DNA of 64,000 nt from Schistocephalus solidus (taxonomy: Eukaryota; Platyhelminthes; Cestoda; Diphyllobothriidea; Diphyllobothriidae), in NCBI GenBank assembly GCA_017591395.1, contig WEDG01004605.1:124001-188000 (forward strand), given 5' to 3'. Under the pieces are notes generated by a model that worked only from the letters and a program-made list of their open reading frames with translations, had not been told where the DNA came from and ran no database searches. This document shows positions 45,301-57,239 of the stretch, piece by piece. The position numbers and the translations under genes are program-made. Within the stretch, counting starts at the first letter, position 1. Every line of letters starts with the position of its first letter.

Positions 45301-48300
45301 CTAACAACTATTTATTTCTTGCCTTCATGTATTCAAAAAGAAATAACTCCCCTAAAAACTTCTTATTCGGTTGGAACTGATAACATTCCAAACTCACTTA
45401 TTAAACAGTTAAGGGATTTTTCCACCTCTACTAAGCAAGTTATTCTCAGTATTTCTCAAAAATGGTTTCTTCCCCGATAATTGGAAAAACTTCTATTATA
45501 ATACCAGTTTTTAAATCGGGTTCCCGCTCGGACATTCATAACTATCGCGGTGTTCATAAAACGCCCTCTCTTGTTAAACTCTTCGAAAAAAACTAATTTC
45601 AAAACAAATCACGGATTTTTTTGCATAAGCAATCAAATTATCAACTTTTTCCCCAACACGGCTTCTTACCGGACCCCTCTTGTGAAACCTGCCACATGTC
45701 TTTTTCAAAATCTACTAACCTCTCTTCGTAATGATCATCGTAATGCTAACCAAATATAAATTCTAAAGAAGGATGAGTGGTTTTGAATATCAGTGGTCAC
45801 CAACTCCAGGAGGTAAATATTCTAAAGGACTTGGGTATATATATAAAACCCACTCTCAAACCATCGTCGCATTGTGGGAATATCGCAAAGAAAGCTTTGT
45901 GTATCTTAGGCGCAATCAGGAGAGTCTCGTTAATTTTGACGGAGAGCTTTTTTAGGCGCGTGTTTGGTACATTTATCCGGCCGGTGTTGGAATATTGCGT
46001 TCAGGCGTAGCGCCCTTGAACGAAACATAACTACGCTCTGTTGGAGAAAGTTCAACGGATGGCGACGAAACTAGTCAGTGGATTGGAATGCCTATCCCTA
46101 TTAGGGCCGACTAGAATGACTTAAACTTTTTCCTCCCTCTTATAGGCAATACAGAGGGGATATGATCTTAGTCCTTAAACTGGTCAGAGGAGTTGATTGT
46201 GCTCTTCAGATGGCCGACTTTTTTGAATCTTAAATGCTCAAATCTTTCATGTTCGGTCATCAGCTAAGCGTCTGAATGTAACTCCGCCCTTACTCGACTA
46301 TAACAAAAAATTTGTTACAGAAGATTTGGGCAAAGCCGAATTGTTAAATTCGTTTTCTGCCAACCACTTTACCACTGAAACTAGCCCCACTCCCAACATT
46401 CCTCTGCTTTCAAATTCGCTTCTAACAACTATTTATTTCTTTGCCTTCATGTATTCAAAAAGAAATAACTCCCCTAAAAACTTCTTATTCGGTTGGAACT
46501 GATAACATTCCAAACTCACTTATTAAACAGTTAAGGGATTTTCCACCTCTACTAAGCAAGTTATTCTCAGTATTTCTCAAAAATGGTTTCTTCCCCGATA
46601 ATTGGAAAACTTCTATTATAATACCAGTTTTTAAATCGGGTTCCTGCTCGGACATTCATAACTATCGCAGTGTTCATAAAACGCCCTCTCTTGTTAAACT
46701 CTTCGAAAAACTAATTTCAAAACAAATCACGGATTTTTGCATAAGCAATCAAATTATCAACTTTTCCCAACACGGCTTCTTACCGGACCCCTCTTGTGAA
46801 ACCTGCCACATGTCTTTTCAAAATCTACTAACCTCTCTTCGTAATGATCATCGTAATGCTAACCAAATATAAATTCTAAAGAAGGATGAGTGGTTTTGAA
46901 TATCAGTGGTCACCAACTCCAGGAGGTAAATATTCTAAAGGACTTGGGTATATATATAACACCCACTCTCAAACCATCGTCGCATTGTGGGAATATCGCA
47001 AAAGAAAGCTTTGTGTATCTTAGGCGCAATCAGGAGAGTCTCGTTAATTTTGACGGAGAGCTTTTTAGGCGCGTGTTTGGTACATTTATCCGGCCGGTGT
47101 TGGAATATTGCGTTCAGGCGTAGCGCCCTTGAACGAAACATAACTACGCTCTGTTGGAGATAGTTAAACGGATGGCGACGAAACTAGTCAGTGGATTGGA
47201 ATACCTACCCTATTAGGGCCGACTAGAATGACTTAAACTTTTTTTCCTCCCTCTTATAGGCAATACAGAGGGATATGATCTTAGTCCTTAAACTGGTCAG
47301 AGGAGTTGATTGTGCTCTTCAGATGGCCGGCTTTTTTTGAATCTTAAATGCTCAAATCTTTCATGTTCGGTCATCGGCTAAGCGTCTGAACGTAACTCCG
47401 CCCTTACTCGACTATAAAAAAAATTTGTTACAGAAGATTTGGGCAAAGCCGAATTGTTAAATTCGTTTTCTGCCAACCACTTTACCACTGAAACTAGCCC
47501 CACTCCCAACATTCCTCTGCTTTCAAATTCGCTTCTAACAACTATTTATTTCTTGCCTTCATGTATTCAAAAAGAAATAACTCCCCCTAAAAACTTCTTA
47601 TTCGGTTGGAACTGATAACATTCCAAACTCACTTATTAAACAGTTAAGGGATTTTCCACCTCTACTAAGCAAGTTATTCTCAGTATTTCTCAAAAATGGT
47701 TTCTTCCCCGATAATTGGAAAACTTCTATTATAATACCAGTTTTTAAATCGGGTTCCCGCTCGGACATTCATAACTATCGCGGTGTTCATAAAACGCCCT
47801 CTCTTGTTAAACTCTTCGAAAAACTAATTTCAAAACAAATCACGGATTTTTGCATAAGCAATCAAATTATCAACTTTTCCCAACACGGCTTCTTACCGGA
47901 CCCCTCTTGTGAAACCTGCCACATGTCTTTTCAAAATCTACTAACCTCTCTTCGTAATGATCATCGTAATGCTAACCAAATATAAATTCTAAAGAAGGAT
48001 GAGTGGTTTTGAATATCAGTGGTCACCAACTCCAGGAGGTAAATATTCTAAAGGACTTGGGTATATATATAAAACCCACTCTCGAAACCATCGTCGCATT
48101 GTGGGAATATCGCAAAAGAAAGCTTTGTGTATCTTAGGCGCAATCAGGAGAGTCTCGTTAATTTTTGACGGAGAGCTTTTTAGGCGCGTGTTTGGTACAT
48201 TTATCCGGCCGGTGTTGGAATATTGCGTTCAGGCGTAGCGCCCTTGAACGAAACATAACTACGCTCTGTTGGAGAAAGTTCAACGGATGGCGACGAAACT

Positions 48301-51300
48301 AGTCAGTGGATTGGAATGCCTATCCTATTAGGGCCGACTAGAATGACTTAAACTTTTTCCTCCCTCTTATAGGCAATACAGAGGGGATATGATCTTAGTC
48401 CTTAAACTGGTCAGAGGAGTTGATTGTGCTCTTCAGATGGCCGACTTTTTTGAATCTTAAATGCTCAAATCTTTCATGTTCGGTCATCAGCTAAGCGTCT
48501 GAATGTAACTCCGCCCTTACTCGACTATAACAAAAAATTTGTTACAGAAGATTTGGGCAAAGCCGAATTGTTAAATTCGTTTTCTGCCAACCACTTTACC
48601 ACTGAAACTAGCCCCACTCCCAACATTCCTCTGCTTTCAAATTCGCTTCTAACAACTATTTATTTCTTGCCTTCATGTATTCAAAAAGAAATAACTCCCC
48701 TAAAAACTTCTTATTCGGTTGGAACTGATAACATTCCAAACTCACTTATTAAACAGTTAAGGGATTTTCCACCTCTACTAAGCAAGTTATTCTCAGTATT
48801 TCTCAAAAATGGTTTCTTCCCCGATAATTGGAAAACTTCTATTATAATACCAGTTTTTAAATCGGGTTCCCGCTCGGACATTCATAACTATCGCGGTGTT
48901 CATAAAACGCCCTCTCTTGTTAAACTCTTCGAAAAACTAATTTCAAAACAAATCACGGATTTTTGCATAAGCAATCAAATTATCAACTTTTCCCAACACG
49001 GCTTCTTACCGGACCCCTCTTGTGAAACCTGCCACATGTCTTTTCAAAATCTACTAACCTCTCTTCGTAATGATCATCGTAATGCTAACCAAATATAAAT
49101 TCTAAAGAAGGATGAGTGGTTTTGAATATCAGTGGTCACCAACTCCAGGAGGTAAATATTCTAAAGGACTTGGGTATATATATAACACCCACTCTCAAAC
49201 CATCGTCGCATTGTGGGAATATCGCAAAGAAAGCTTTGTGTATCTTAGGCGCAATCAGGAGAGTCTCGTTAATTTTGACGGAGAGCTTTTTAGGCGCGTG
49301 TTTGGTACATTTATCCGGCCGGTGTTGGAATATTGCGTTCAGGCGTAGCGCCCTTGAACGAAACATAACTACGCTCTGTTGGAGAAAGTTCAAACGGATG
49401 GCGACGAAACTAGTCAGTGGATTGGAATGCCTACCCTATTAGGGCCGACTAGAATGACTTAAACTTTTTTCCTCCCTCTTATAGGCAATACAGAGGGATA
49501 TGATCTTAGTCCTTAAACTGGTCAGAGGAGTTGATTGTGCTCTTCAGATGGCCGGCTTTTTTTGAATCTTAAATGCTCAAATCTTTCATGTTCGGTCATC
49601 GGCTAAGCGTCTGAACGTAACTCCGCCCTTACTCGACTATAACAAAAAAATTTGTTACAGAAGATTTGGGCAAAAGCCGAATTGTTAAATTCGTTTTCTG
49701 CCAACCACTTTACCACTGAAACTAGCCCCACTCCCAACAATTCCTCTGCTTTCAAATTCGCTTCTAACAACTATTTATTTCTTGCCTTCATGTATTCAAA
49801 AAGAAATAACTCCCCTAAAAACTTCTTATTCGGTTGGAACTGATAACATTCCAAACTCACTTATTAAACAGTTAAGGGATTTTTCCACCTCTACTAAGCA
49901 AGTTATTCTCAGTATTTCTCAAAAAAATGGTTTCTTCCCCGATAATTGGAAAACTTCTATTATAATACCAGTTTTTTAAATCGGGTTCCCGCTCGGACAT
50001 TCATAACTATCGCGGTGTTCATAAAACGCCCTCTCTTGTTAAACTCTTCGAAAAAAACTAATTTCAAAAACAAATCACGGATTTTTTTGCATAAGCAATC
50101 AAATTATCAACTTTTCCCAACACGGCTTCTTACCGGACCCCTCTTGTGAAACCTGCCACATGTCTTTTCAAAATCTACTAACCTCTCTTCGTAATGATCA
50201 TCGTAATGCTAACCAAATATAAATTCTAAAATTCTAAAGAAGGATGATTGGTTTTGAATATCAGTGGTCACCAACTCCAGGAGGTAAATATTCTAAAGGA
50301 CTTGGGTATATATATAACACCCACTCTCAAACCATCGTCGCATTGTGGGAATATCGCAAAGAAAGCTTTGTGTATCTTAGGCGCAATCAGGAGAGTCTCG
50401 TTAATTTTGACGGAGAGCTTTTTAGGCGCGTGTTTGGTACATTTATCCGGCCGGTGTTGGAATATTGCGTTCAGGCGTAGCGCCCTTGAACGAAACATAA
50501 CTACGCTCTGTTGGAGATAGTTAAACGGATGGCGACGAAACTAGTCAGTGGATTGGAATACCTACCCTATTAGGGCCGACTAGAATGACTTAAACTTTTT
50601 CCTCCCTCTTATAGGCAATACAGAGGGGATATGATCTTAGTCCTTAAACTGGTCAGAGGAGTTGATTGTGCTCTTCAGATGGCCGACTTTTTTGAATCTT
50701 AAATGCTCAAATCTTTCATGTTCGGTCATCGGCTAAGCGTCTGAATGTAACTCCGCCCTTACTCGACTATAACAAAAAATTTGTTACAGAAGATTTGGGC
50801 AAAGCCGAATTGTTAAATTCGTTTTCTGCCAACCACTTTACCACTGAAACTAGCCCCACTCCCAACATTCCTCTGCTTTCAAATTCGCTTCTAACAACTA
50901 TTTATTTCTTGCCTTCATGTATTCAAAAAGAAATAACTCCCCTAAAAACTTCTTATTCGGTTGGAACTGATAACATTCCAAACTCACTTATTAAACAGTT
51001 AAGGGATTTTCCACCTCTACTAAGCAAGTTATTCTCAGTATTTCTCAAAAATGGTTTCTTCCCCGATAATTGGAAAACTTCTATTATAATACCAGTTTTT
51101 AAATCGGGTTCCCGCTCGGACATTCATAACTATCGCGGTGTTCATAAAACGCCCTCTCTTGTTAAACTCTTCGAAAAACTAATTTCAAAACAAATCACGG
51201 ATTTTTTTGCATAAGCAATCAAATTATCAACTTTTCCCAACACGGCTTCTTACCGGACCCCTCTTGTGAAACCTGCCACATGTCTTTTCAAAATCTACTA

Positions 51301-52430
51301 ACCTCTCTTCGTAATGATCATCGTAATGCTAACCAAATATAAATTCTAAAGAAGGATGAGTGGTTTTGAATATCAGTGGTCACCAACTCCAGGAGGTAAA
51401 TATTCTAAAGGACTTGGGTATATATATAACACCCACTCTCAAACCATCGTCGCATTGTGGGAATATCGCAAAGAAAGCTTTGTGTATCTTAGGCGCAATC
51501 AGGAGAGTCTCGTTAATTTTGACGGAGAGCTTTTTAGGCGCGTGTTTGGTACATTTATCCGGCCGGTGTTGGAATATTGCGTTCAGGCGTAGCGCCCTTG
51601 AACGAAACATAACTACGCTCTGTTGGAGATAGTTAAACGGATGGCGACGAAACTAGTCAGTGGATTGGAATACCTACCCTATTAGGGCCGACTAGAATGA
51701 CTTAAACTTTTTCCTCCCTCTTATAGGCAATACAGAGGGGATATGATCTTAGTCCTTAAACTGGTCAGAGGAGTTGATTGTGCTCTTCAGATGGCCGGCT
51801 TTTTTGAATCTTAAATGCTCAAATCTTTCATGTTCGGTCATCGGCTAAGCGTCTGAACGTAACTCCGCCCTTACTCGACTATAAAAAAAATTTGTTACAG
51901 AAGATTTGGGCAAAGCCGAATTGTTAAATTCGTTTTTCTGCCAACCACTTTACCACTGAAACTAGCCCCACTCCCAACATTCCTCTGCTTTCAAATTCGC
52001 TTCTAACAACTATTTATTTCTTGCCTTCATGTATTCAAAAAGAAATAACTCCCCTAAAAACTTCTTATTCGGTTGGAACTGATAACATTCCAAACTCACT
52101 TATTAAACAGTTAAGGGATTTTCCACCTCTACTAAGCAAGTTATTCTCAGTATTTCTCAAAAATGGTTTCTTCCCCGATAATTGGAAAACTTCTATTATA
52201 ATACCAGTTTTTAAATCTGGTTCCCGCTCGGACATTCATAACTATCGCGGTGTTCATAAAACGCCCTCTCTTGTTAAACTCTTCGAAAAACTAATTTCAA
52301 AACAAATCACGGATTTTTGCATAAGCAATCAAATTATCAACTTTTCCCAACACGGCTTCTTACCGGACCCCTCTTGTGAAACCTGCCACATGTCTTTTCT
52401 AAAATCTACTAACCTCTCTTCGTAATGATC
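42373..52430 (+). repeat. nine-copy tandem array, unit about 1.11-1.13 kb
   Basis: The marker ATGATTGG/ATGAGTGG starts units at 42403, 43538, 44655, 45773, 46886, 47999, 49112, 50244 and 51356 (spacings 1135, 1117, 1118, 1113, 1113, 1113, 1132, 1112). Each unit joins the RT thumb of element A (about 470 bases, broken) to the RT N-terminal part of element B (about 560 bases). Units are nearly identical, differing by few substitutions and many homopolymer-length changes. The last unit runs on into the rest of B. No unit encodes a complete protein. Confidence 0.92.
48553..49098 (+). pseudogene. best-preserved copy of the element B RT N-terminus in the array
   Basis: One of nine copies; about 180 codons are open. 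Blocks: KAELLNSFSANHFTTE, SVGTDNIPNSLIKQLRDFPP (RT motif 0/1), FFPDNWKTSIIIPVFKSGSR, NYRGVHKTPSLVKLFEKLIS and FSQHGFLPDPSCETCHMSF. It stops at the unit junction before the palm aspartates. Corresponding frames elsewhere: 42971-43516, 44088-44633, 45205-45759 (broken), 46327-46872, 47439-47984 (broken), 49664-50205 (broken), 50795-51340 (broken), 51907-52430. They are fragments, not a gene family. Confidence 0.8.
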
Positions 52431-53290
52431 ATCTCTCTGTGGCAGTTATCTATTTTGATCTTAGTAAGGCATTCGATAAAGGGCCTCATAAACGACTTCT
52501 AGCTAAACTAGAAGCTATAGGATTCCGTAGTCCCCTTACTGACATTTATTAGATCATTCCTAAATGATAGAAAGCAAAACGTTTTAGTAGGGTCCTCATA
52601 CTCAAGTGCTACCCCGATTGTTAGTGGTGTCCTTAAAGGTACAGTATTAGGTCCTTTGTTGTTCTTACTGTATATAAATGATATTTCATCGGTAGTTAAA
52701 CATTCTTAATCTTTTATTTATGCTGATGGCCTGAAATGCGTGTATTCCCTCTCTAACTCTACGACCGAACGGTGCCTAGAACAAATTCACTCAGACTTAG
52801 ACGCTCTTTCGGCATGGAGCTCCACATGGCTAATGGAGTTCTCATTCTAAATGTCGCTACATGATTTTTGGGCCTGTACGGCTGCCGCAACCTCTTATTT
52901 TTGAGGGTTGCCCTATCAAGGGCCAATAAATTAGATCTTTCGCCTCATGCCGATAGAATTACGGCCAAAGCTGCTCAGATATGCCGCTTCATTTCTTATA
53001 ATTTCTACCTTCCTGAAATTAAATTAAGACTTTATCGTATGTTTGTACTTCCGATTCCTGAATTTGCTGTCCTTCGGTTTAATGAACGAATCTAGCCGTT
53101 AAAAAATTGAAAATGTTCAAATACATTTCGCAAAAACTTCCTATTTTAGACTCTTACAACTACTTCCTACTCAACAAGATGCCAGCTAATGAAGCTAAAA
53201 TTTATTTGGCTCAAGAGACTTGAAGCAGGCTTTTGTCTCCAATTCCCCCGCCCCCAAAAAAAAACTTTCTGTCATTACCCCCGTTATTCT
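52430..53290 (+). pseudogene. element B RT palm and thumb
   Basis: Continues the last array unit: VAVIYFDLSKAFDKGPHKR (first catalytic Asp present), SGVLKGTVLGPLLFLLYIND, then SFIYADGLKCVY where active relatives have YADD, so the second Asp is Gly. Then CLEQIHSDLDALSAWSSTWL, and after frameshifts GLYGCRNLLFLRVAL, RADRITAKAAQI-like sequence and KIYLAQET. Several stops and frameshifts are present. Confidence 0.75.
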
Positions 53291-54998
53291 TCAATTCAAT
53301 TCAATTCAATTTATTGAGGGAAATAGGCATGGGCCTTTGAGTACCCTATTTGTAACGTAAAATTAAGTGCGGTATACAGAGAAACCATGTGGGTTGCAAA
53401 GGTACAAAAGGCGGTCATAAAATATGACAAGTGGTGCACGACTCTCGAGGGTTAAGATAAATTCCTCGTCGCTCAGGCTCGTTGCGGAACATAAAACTGT
53501 CAAGGTTCCTTTTAAAGCTATCCAGCGATGGTGACATCACAACGTCTTCAGGGAGGGCATTCCATGGTTTAACCACTCTGACAGAGAAGGAGAACTTGCG
53601 CACATCCAGTCTCGCCTGCTGGACACGCAGTTTCAATGGGTGACCTCGGAGATGGGTCGTGGTGGCAAATTCAAAGAAGTCCGAGAATTCCAGGCAACAA
53701 TCCAATCCCTTCACAATTCGGAATGTCTGCAGGAGATCACCACGCATTTGCCTATAACTCAAAGGGAACAGATTAAGATTCATTAGGCGGGTTGGATATG
53801 GCAAGGAGCTTTGACTTCTAACCATTTTGGTGGCTTTCCTCTGTACTCTTTCGAGGCAGTTCTGATCTTGAACTGTCCAGGGTTTCCAGGCGTGAATAGC
53901 ATATTCCAAATGCGGCCTAATGAATGTTCCAAAGGTCTTAGCGAAAAGATTTTCATCAAAATCCAAAAAGGCTCGTCTGATGGCATGCAACACTGAAATT
54001 GCCCTCTTCGCCACTTTCGAGCAGTGAGACGATGGTTTTAAGGTGGTGGTCGTCAGCACACCAAGGTCCTTTTGGGTTTCCACGTCTTTTAAGGCCTCAT
54101 CGTTGAGAAAGTAACTTCTACTTTCGGCAGATCCAGACGGGTTGCCTAAGTGAAGTATTGTACACTTATCGACGTTGAACCGCAAAAGCCAATAATTCGA
54201 CCACTCCTCCAACCAAGTTAGGTTAATCTGCAGTTTATCTTCGTCAGCAGGGCTCTGGATTACATTCCAGATTTTAATGTCGTCGGCAAACATTGCTGCT
54301 TCACAGTCGAGATTCCTGACACAATCGTTCACGTTTATTAAAAACAGTATTGGCCCTAGTACTGAACCCTGAGGAACCCCACTCTCGACCGCAGCAGAAC
54401 TTGACCTCTCTTGGCCGATGCACACAACCTGGCGCCGACCCACGAGGAAGTTTTCGATCCACTTGAGGAGGTTACCTCTGATTCCAATTCTTTTTAGCTT
54501 GTACGAGCAGTCTCTCGTGCGGCACAGTATCGAAGGCCTTTTTGAAAGTCAATGAAGGCAATGTGAACCGCGTGTCTATCTTCAAGTGCTTGGGTCCACC
54601 TCTGGAGCGAATACAGCAAATTCGTTGTGCATGATCTTCCTTTTCTGAACCCGTGTTGACAGCTTGATAACAAATTATGAGTCTCTAGGAATTTCACCAA
54701 TTCGCTCTTGATGATCCTTTCCATAATCTTGCCAAGGATGCATGTTAAGCTTATGGGCCTGTAGTTTGTCACTGACGCCCGGCTACCGCTTTTGTACAAG
54801 GGAGTTATATGTGCCAGATTCCAATCGAAAGGAAGTGTTCCGGAGTCAAAGGACTTTTGAAAGAGCACTGACAAAGGTGCGGAAAGTTCATTGGCGAGTT
54901 CTTTCAGAAGCTTGGGTGGAAGCTCGTCTGGTCCTGGGGATTTCGACACTTTTAGTTCTTTTAATTCTTTTTGGATCAGAAATTCTGAGAATAGTATG
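53290..54998 (-). mobile_element. CR1-like element C, 5'-truncated, inserted in B
   Basis: On the minus strand it runs from the RT start (SKSPGPDELPPKLLKELAN near 54949) to a 3' end with four TTGAA-type repeats (plus strand ttcaattcaattcaatt at 53294). Element B is continuous on either side (KLSVITPVIL before, PYNLRNSAS after), so C landed in B. It lacks ORF1 and endonuclease. Confidence 0.8.
53415..54949 (-). pseudogene. reverse transcriptase of element C, one frameshift
   Basis: The N-terminal 151 codons (54949-54494) hold FDWNLAHITPLYKSGSRASV, SLTCILGKIMERIIKSELVK, SSCQHGFRKGRSCTTNLLYS and IAFIDFQKG, then a frameshift near 54500. The remaining 342 codons (54443-53415) are open: VESGVPQGSVLGPILFLINV, MFADDIKIW with both catalytic aspartates, DVETQKDLGVLTTTTLKPSS, RPHLEYAIHAWKP and RGHPLKLRVQQARLDVRKFS, ending at a stop. 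This is the best-preserved RT in the window and the reference I used to place pieces of A and F. Confidence 0.85.
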
Positions 54999-55248
54999 TG
55001 GCTAATGCTTCCTTATAACCTAAGAAATTCTGCATCCTCCACGTGTAAACGCCCTCTTCTTTGCTTCTAGGTATAGTTTTCTTTGGAATATATTGCCAAT
55101 TGAAATTAGGTCGTTAACTAGTCTATCTGCATTCAAGCGAAGATTGCACATTTATCTTAACACTGATTCTATTAACCTTTTATTTTCCTCATCTTTTCCC
55201 AGTAGATTTCCCCATGACTTGGAGATAGGACCATCGGGAATTTAAGTG

Positions 55249-55833
55249 ACCCTCTTGAAACTATATTTTCGCTACCTCGAGTCGCCCATGAACTATGATG
55301 TCTCCTTATATCACCAGTCCTCCAAACGATGATGTCATTCGGACGTACACATTCGGTGGTCCACAGTCTAAAATGCTACCAATTCTTTGGATATTAACCA
55401 TCATCAGAATTCAATTCTGGATCCTAAGATGCTGAGGACTTATGTTCATTGAACAATTTCGTGAGATTTTGTTGCATACGCCTAAGTGATCAAGAACGAA
55501 TCACCTCGACGTTTCATTATCTCATTCTGAAATGCAACTGCAGTATTACCATACTCTACCATTTGACTATTTTTTCCTAAGCAGTTTTTTCTCCTACCTT
55601 CTATTCAAATATGAAGGCCCATTGAACTCTGCCTCCATTTGTATGGTAGGAGTTCTTTCACTGCCTATTTTTTCTAGTTCACCATTAATTTTAAAACATT
55701 GCTAACTGTTGACATAGCAGGACAGTTATGTATTTGTACATTCTATCTGCACACATTGTCATAACTTTCTTTCGTTACTAATGTTTGCTTAGACAGTGCC
55801 TTCCTGATGCTAACCAAATATAAATTCTAAATT
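55249..55833 (+). mobile_element. 3' untranslated region of element B (copy E2)
   Basis: Begins right after the B stop (TAA at about 55241) with gaccctcttgaaac and ends in an ATTCTAAA unit. The same sequence at 63159-63719 is a stand-alone truncated copy, and the 3' 460 bases recur at 41932-42395. Confidence 0.7.
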
Positions 55834-55835
55834 GG

Positions 55836-56147
55836 CAAACACGACAAGTCTCCGAGGTCACCAATACAAACTGAAAAGTAAGCACGCCAAACTTGAAGTG
55901 CGGGCCAAATTTTTCCCCAACGGGTGAGTATAGAATGGAACAAACTGCCAACTTCGGTTGTTCAGGCTGAAAGCGTTGAAATGTTTAAAAGAAGACTTGA
56001 TTAATTTTTACTCGATGGACATATTTAGTCGACAGCAATGATCGATATACTAAAACGCCTATCGCCATGTAACATTTGCTTATTTTGTTAGCGTCTATCT
56101 GTAAATAGGGTTTTCGAAGGCTCTGCCTATCTCCCTTATATATACTG
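55836..56147 (+). pseudogene. C-terminal end of element A RT and its 3' region
   Basis: Reads ANTTSLRGHQYKLKSKHAKL, EVRAKFF, a one-base shift, SIEWNKLPTSVVQAESVEMF and KRRLD with TAA at 56002-56004. It lines up with the C-terminus of element C and completes element A after the B insertion. An AT-rich tail follows to about 56147. Confidence 0.65.
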
Positions 56148-57157
56148 AATTAAAGTTCAGGACAGGGAAGCGTTGACACAGGTGCCCGGTGAAGAACTTT
56201 TCCATTCAGTTTTATGGATCCGGTATTATGCACCAGCAGGCATGTCGGCGAGAGGCTGTTCGCTGTCAACTGAGGAATAAGCCAATTGAGGTCTGCAGAG
56301 CCAGCAATTTTGCCCTCAGCATGAAGTCCGGTACATGATTCAGAGTCCGTGAACGCCATCAGAACCGAAGAGAGCTTCCACAGATTCAGCACCCAAAAGT
56401 TTTGGAAGGTTTCCTGAATGTAGAAAACTCGTGACCGCTCGCGTAAACAAGGGGTAGCTTTGCTGAATTTTGATACTTCTTGGTAGCTTATTCCAGATTG
56501 CTATAGCGTTTACCGAAAAAAACTGTCAGTATCTAACTGGGCATGCCAAAGGAAAAAATATAAATTCATCTGTATGACTGGTGCGCCGAGAGTGGTTGAG
56601 CTGCCTCAGAGATGTAAGGGGGTTAAATGTACAACTGTTTAAAAGTTTCAACAGTAAAAATAGTCCCTTCTAGAATCTGCGAAGCCACAGCGGATCACGG
56701 CTTGTAAGCTCACAGCATTGTTGGTCGGGGTGATGAATGCTTCCGGAAGTTTTCTTTCTTCAAATGACTTTTGTAATAGGATGGACAGTGGTACACGGAG
56801 TTCGTCAGCAAGTTCTCCAAGTGCTACTGCAGGAATTCTTTCTGGCTCAGGCGACTTGGCAGGCTTTATACGGAGGAATTCTGTTCTATCTATGGTCGGT
56901 GAAAAGTCAAGGTGTAGGTCCTCTGATGTGGATGAGGAGAAGGGGAAGTGGAATGGAAAGAAGAGGTAAACATTGGTTGACAAAATGGGGGAATAGCAGC
57001 AAAAGTATTGGGCTCTCGAGGAAAGATGGTCTGAAAAAATTTGGAAAGAGGGGATGTTTTAACCTGGTCGTCGGTCTACAGTTTTCCGTCTGCTAACCTA
57101 AGGGCAGGAATCAATTCCTGAGTTCTCTTTGTCCTCCGTATTTAGCCATATAGCATT
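56148..57157 (-). pseudogene. family D element D1, RT core deleted
   Basis: The part at 57157-56715 reads RT start (RIKPAKSPEPERIPAVAL, ADELRVPLSILLQKSFEE); the part at 56715-56148 matches the RT C-terminus and 3' region of D2 at 60475-61040. The two meet at about 56715 without the RT palm, so the copy has an internal deletion. Confidence 0.65.
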
Positions 57158-57162
57158 TTGGG

Positions 57163-57235
57163 GTTCAGTTCAGTGTTTTTAAGGAAAATCGGCTTACGCC
57201 TTTAAAATCCCTATTTGTAATATAAAATAGCAAGA
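57163..57235 (-). mobile_element. 3'-end remnant of a C-like element
   Basis: Plus strand 'ttcagttcagtgtttttaag' and 'cctttaaaatccctatttgt' match 69-135 and 53294-53365. No coding sequence remains. Confidence 0.5.
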
Positions 57236-57239
57236 ATAA

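Larger units (their letters stand above)
42871..55835 (+). mobile_element. Jockey/CR1-like element B, inserted in A, expanded by the array and split by C
   Basis: B starts in the pre-RT region (SERNSRPYSTITKRFVTEDL near 42915), runs through the RT fingers (repeated nine times), palm at 52430-52740, thumb to 53290, is interrupted by C, and resumes at about 55010 with YNLRNSASSTCKRP and SLWNILPIEI-like sequence to a stop at 55243. A 3' untranslated region of about 590 bases ends in ATTCTAAA units at 55833, like CR1-type tails. Lacking ORF1 and endonuclease, it was 5'-truncated at insertion. Confidence 0.7.
37311..56147 (+). mobile_element. CR1-like non-LTR retrotransposon A, interrupted by nested insertions
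   Basis: Coding order: 5' region 37311-38280, ORF1 38280-39730, ORF2 with APE endonuclease 39834-40625, RT 40640-41930, RT continuing 42396-42870, and the C-terminal end 55836-56004 with a TAA. Two family B insertions (41932-42395 and 42871-55835) split the RT. The pieces join sensibly: the RT stops after a conserved DFFE-like block at 42870 and resumes at 55840 with ANTTSLRGHQYKL, as in FEFATTTHLRGHPLKL of element C. The 9-copy array and element C are inside the B insertion. Confidence 0.7.

Noticed and set aside
42971..52425. Repeated open frames that could be taken for a family of tandem genes
   Set aside because: They are RT fragments of two nested retroelements, cut off at unit borders and lacking the catalytic palm.
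42373..52430. CRISPR-like or other short-spaced repeat system
   Set aside because: Units are over 1 kb, contiguous, without unique spacers, and are made of retroelement coding sequence in an animal genome.
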